Assembly: GCA_026392575.1 (NCBI GenBank)
Contig: JAPLBU010000133.1
Coordinates: 1 to 5,937 of the forward strand
Source of the DNA: Actinomycetota bacterium
GTDB lineage: Bacteria; Actinomycetota; Actinomycetes; S36-B12
Length of the DNA stretch: 5,937 nucleotides
Direction of reading: 5' to 3'
Made by a program: the position numbers and the translations under genes. Below the pieces are notes generated by a model that saw nothing but the letters and a program-made list of their open reading frames with translations, had not been told where the DNA came from and ran no database searches. Position 1 is the first letter of the stretch. Each line of letters starts with the position of its first letter. Shown in pieces: positions 4,800 to 5,937 of this stretch.

Positions 4800-5937
4800 C
4801 TAGTCCGCGTAGCTGATGATCACGTTGACGCGGCGCGCGGCGGCCGTGTCGTGCACCGCGAACGGTTTCGTGGTCACCGTGATCGGCCCCGCAAGCCCGA
4901 TGTGGCGCAGATACCGTGCAACGACTCGCGCCCGTGTCTGTGCGAGCGCCTGATCGGTCGCTGCGGCACGTGGTCCGCGCATGACACCGACCACGATGGA
5001 CTGCGGGAGCAGAGCGCTCGGCACCTGGTGGACAAGTGACTGCAACTTCCGTCTGGCCGTGGGGGTCAGGTCCGTGGAGCGGTACCAGAAGTGAACGCGC
5101 GTTCCGATGCGGTGCTCGGTGGTCGACGCGAGGACCTCGACACCGAGGCTCACCGATCGCACGGAGCCGCCCGGCGTGAATCCGTTCACCTGGGCGGTAT
5201 GCGCACCGACCACCGCGTCGGCGGGGACCGGGACGGTGCCGGCGAAGGTGCCAGTCGCGTCGGTCATCAGGGTGTCGAGCAGCACCGGAGTGGACATCAG
5301 GTAGATCCGGACCTCGGTGAACGACTGGAAACCGCTGCCGCTCGTTGCCAGCGTTCCGCCTGGGGCCAGACGCAGTGCATGGGATGGCCCCAGTGGAGCA
5401 GGCGCACCGTCGGCTGAGCGTCCAGCGACACCTACCGTCCAGTCGGTACCGGCGACGACGAGTGCTGTGCTCGCGGAATTGGCGCGGACCTCCACCGTGA
5501 CCGACTGGCCACCCACGTTGACAACGGACTCACCCGGCCGCAGGCCCTCCTGAGCGGTCACGACGTCGAGGCTCACCGTGTGAGGGGCCGCCGGCACGGG
5601 CGCTGTCGTTGGGATCGGAACTGCAGTCGAGCCGCCGCTGTCTCCTCCCCCACCGCTGGCCGGCGTACCGGTGCCGCTCAGGCCCACGGTGTTCGGACTC
5701 GACGCCGCATTGCTCGCGAACGTCAGCGTCCCCGTCCGCGTGCCCGACGCCGTCGGGGTGAACGTCACCGCCACCGCGCAGCTCCATGCAGACGCAACTG
5801 AACGACCACTGCACGAATCCGTCCCGATCGCGAAATCACCCGACACCGTGATCCCACCCGCAGCAAACGTCAGATCCGTGCTCCCGGTATTCGTCACCGT
5901 CACCGGAATCGGCTCCGACGACAACGACACCGCCGTA
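4800..5937 (-). CDS. Secreted/surface multidomain protein, C-terminal part: choice-of-anchor D and OmpA-like domains
   Basis: The gene is partial; its 5' end lies beyond the right edge, and about 378 residues are visible. Visible residues 1-90 form a choice-of-anchor D (ASH/HYDIN-like) beta-sandwich. Its marks are PVTVTNTGSTDLTF, a Cys pair (C42, C53) and CAVAVTFTPTASGTRTGTLTF, ending in VGLSGTG. Residues 91-118 are a Gly/Ser/Pro/Thr linker. An Ig-like region follows (about 120-270), with a LAPGGTLATSGSGF strand pattern and GTFAGTVPVPADAVVGAHT, as in many actinobacterial surface proteins. The last 100 residues resemble an OmpA-like domain: LTPTARRKLQSL, then QALAQTRARVVARYLRHIGL and the closing RRVNVIISY. 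The protein probably sits at or outside the envelope, with the OmpA-like end touching peptidoglycan. No LPXTG motif or C-terminal membrane helix is seen, and the signal peptide would be outside the window. The GTG at 5930 is internal, not a start. An adhesin or matrix role is possible but unproven. Confidence 0.85.
   Translation of the reverse strand, partial: TAVSLSSEPIPVTVTNTGSTDLTFAAGGITVSGDFAIGTDSCSGRSVASAWSCAVAVTFTPTASGTRTGTLTFASNAASSPNTVGLSGTGTPASGGGGDSGGSTAVPIPTTAPVPAAPHTVSLDVVTAQEGLRPGESVVNVGGQSVTVEVRANSASTALVVAGTDWTVGVAGRSADGAPAPLGPSHALRLAPGGTLATSGSGFQSFTEVRIYLMSTPVLLDTLMTDATGTFAGTVPVPADAVVGAHTAQVNGFTPGGSVRSVSLGVEVLASTTEHRIGTRVHFWYRSTDLTPTARRKLQSLVHQVPSALLPQSIVVGVMRGPRAAATDQALAQTRARVVARYLRHIGLAGPITVTTKPFAVHDTAAARRVNVIISYAD

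Overview
The window looks like chromosomal DNA from a high-GC actinobacterium (Actinomycetota). The reasons are the strong G/C bias at third codon positions, a methionine aminopeptidase of the mycobacterial MapB (MetAP1c) type with its Pro-rich N-terminal extension, a ROK kinase of polyphosphate-glucokinase type, and several genes that look leaderless (a TANNNT box 7-8 nt before the start codon). I cannot fix the genus. The content is mostly housekeeping. I see no insertion sequence, phage gene, CRISPR array or tRNA.

Left part (1-1980): A perfect 18-bp hairpin terminator (15-54) is followed by a 52-aa minus-strand protein of a small conserved actinobacterial type. Divergent to it, map and a ROK-family kinase form a two-gene plus-strand unit with an ATGA start/stop overlap.

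Middle (1981-3132): A MarR-family regulator (2024-2485) and an unrecognised 62-aa protein (2548-2736) each have their own -10-like box directly before the start codon. The 62-aa gene converges on the RNase P RNA gene rnpB (2763-3132, minus strand). The ends of rnpB are set by a perfect 13-bp P1 helix.

Right part (3133-5937): Directly upstream of rnpB on the same strand is a class I SAM-dependent methyltransferase. The rnpB -10 box spans the methyltransferase stop codon. Divergent from the methyltransferase is a yaaA (DUF328, peroxide-stress) gene with a GTG start. yaaA converges, with a 3-nt gap, on a large secreted or surface protein that runs off the right edge. That protein has a choice-of-anchor D (ASH/HYDIN-like) beta-sandwich, a low-complexity linker, an Ig-like region and an OmpA-like C-terminus.

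How the parts may work together: map and rnpB belong to N-terminal Met removal and tRNA 5' maturation, and yaaA to iron/peroxide protection. These are neighbours rather than one pathway. The points most worth a second look are the compact leaderless promoters, the rnpB promoter buried in a coding end, the crowded methyltransferase/yaaA start region, the substrate of the ROK kinase, and the OmpA-like surface protein. I found no convincing new multi-gene system.
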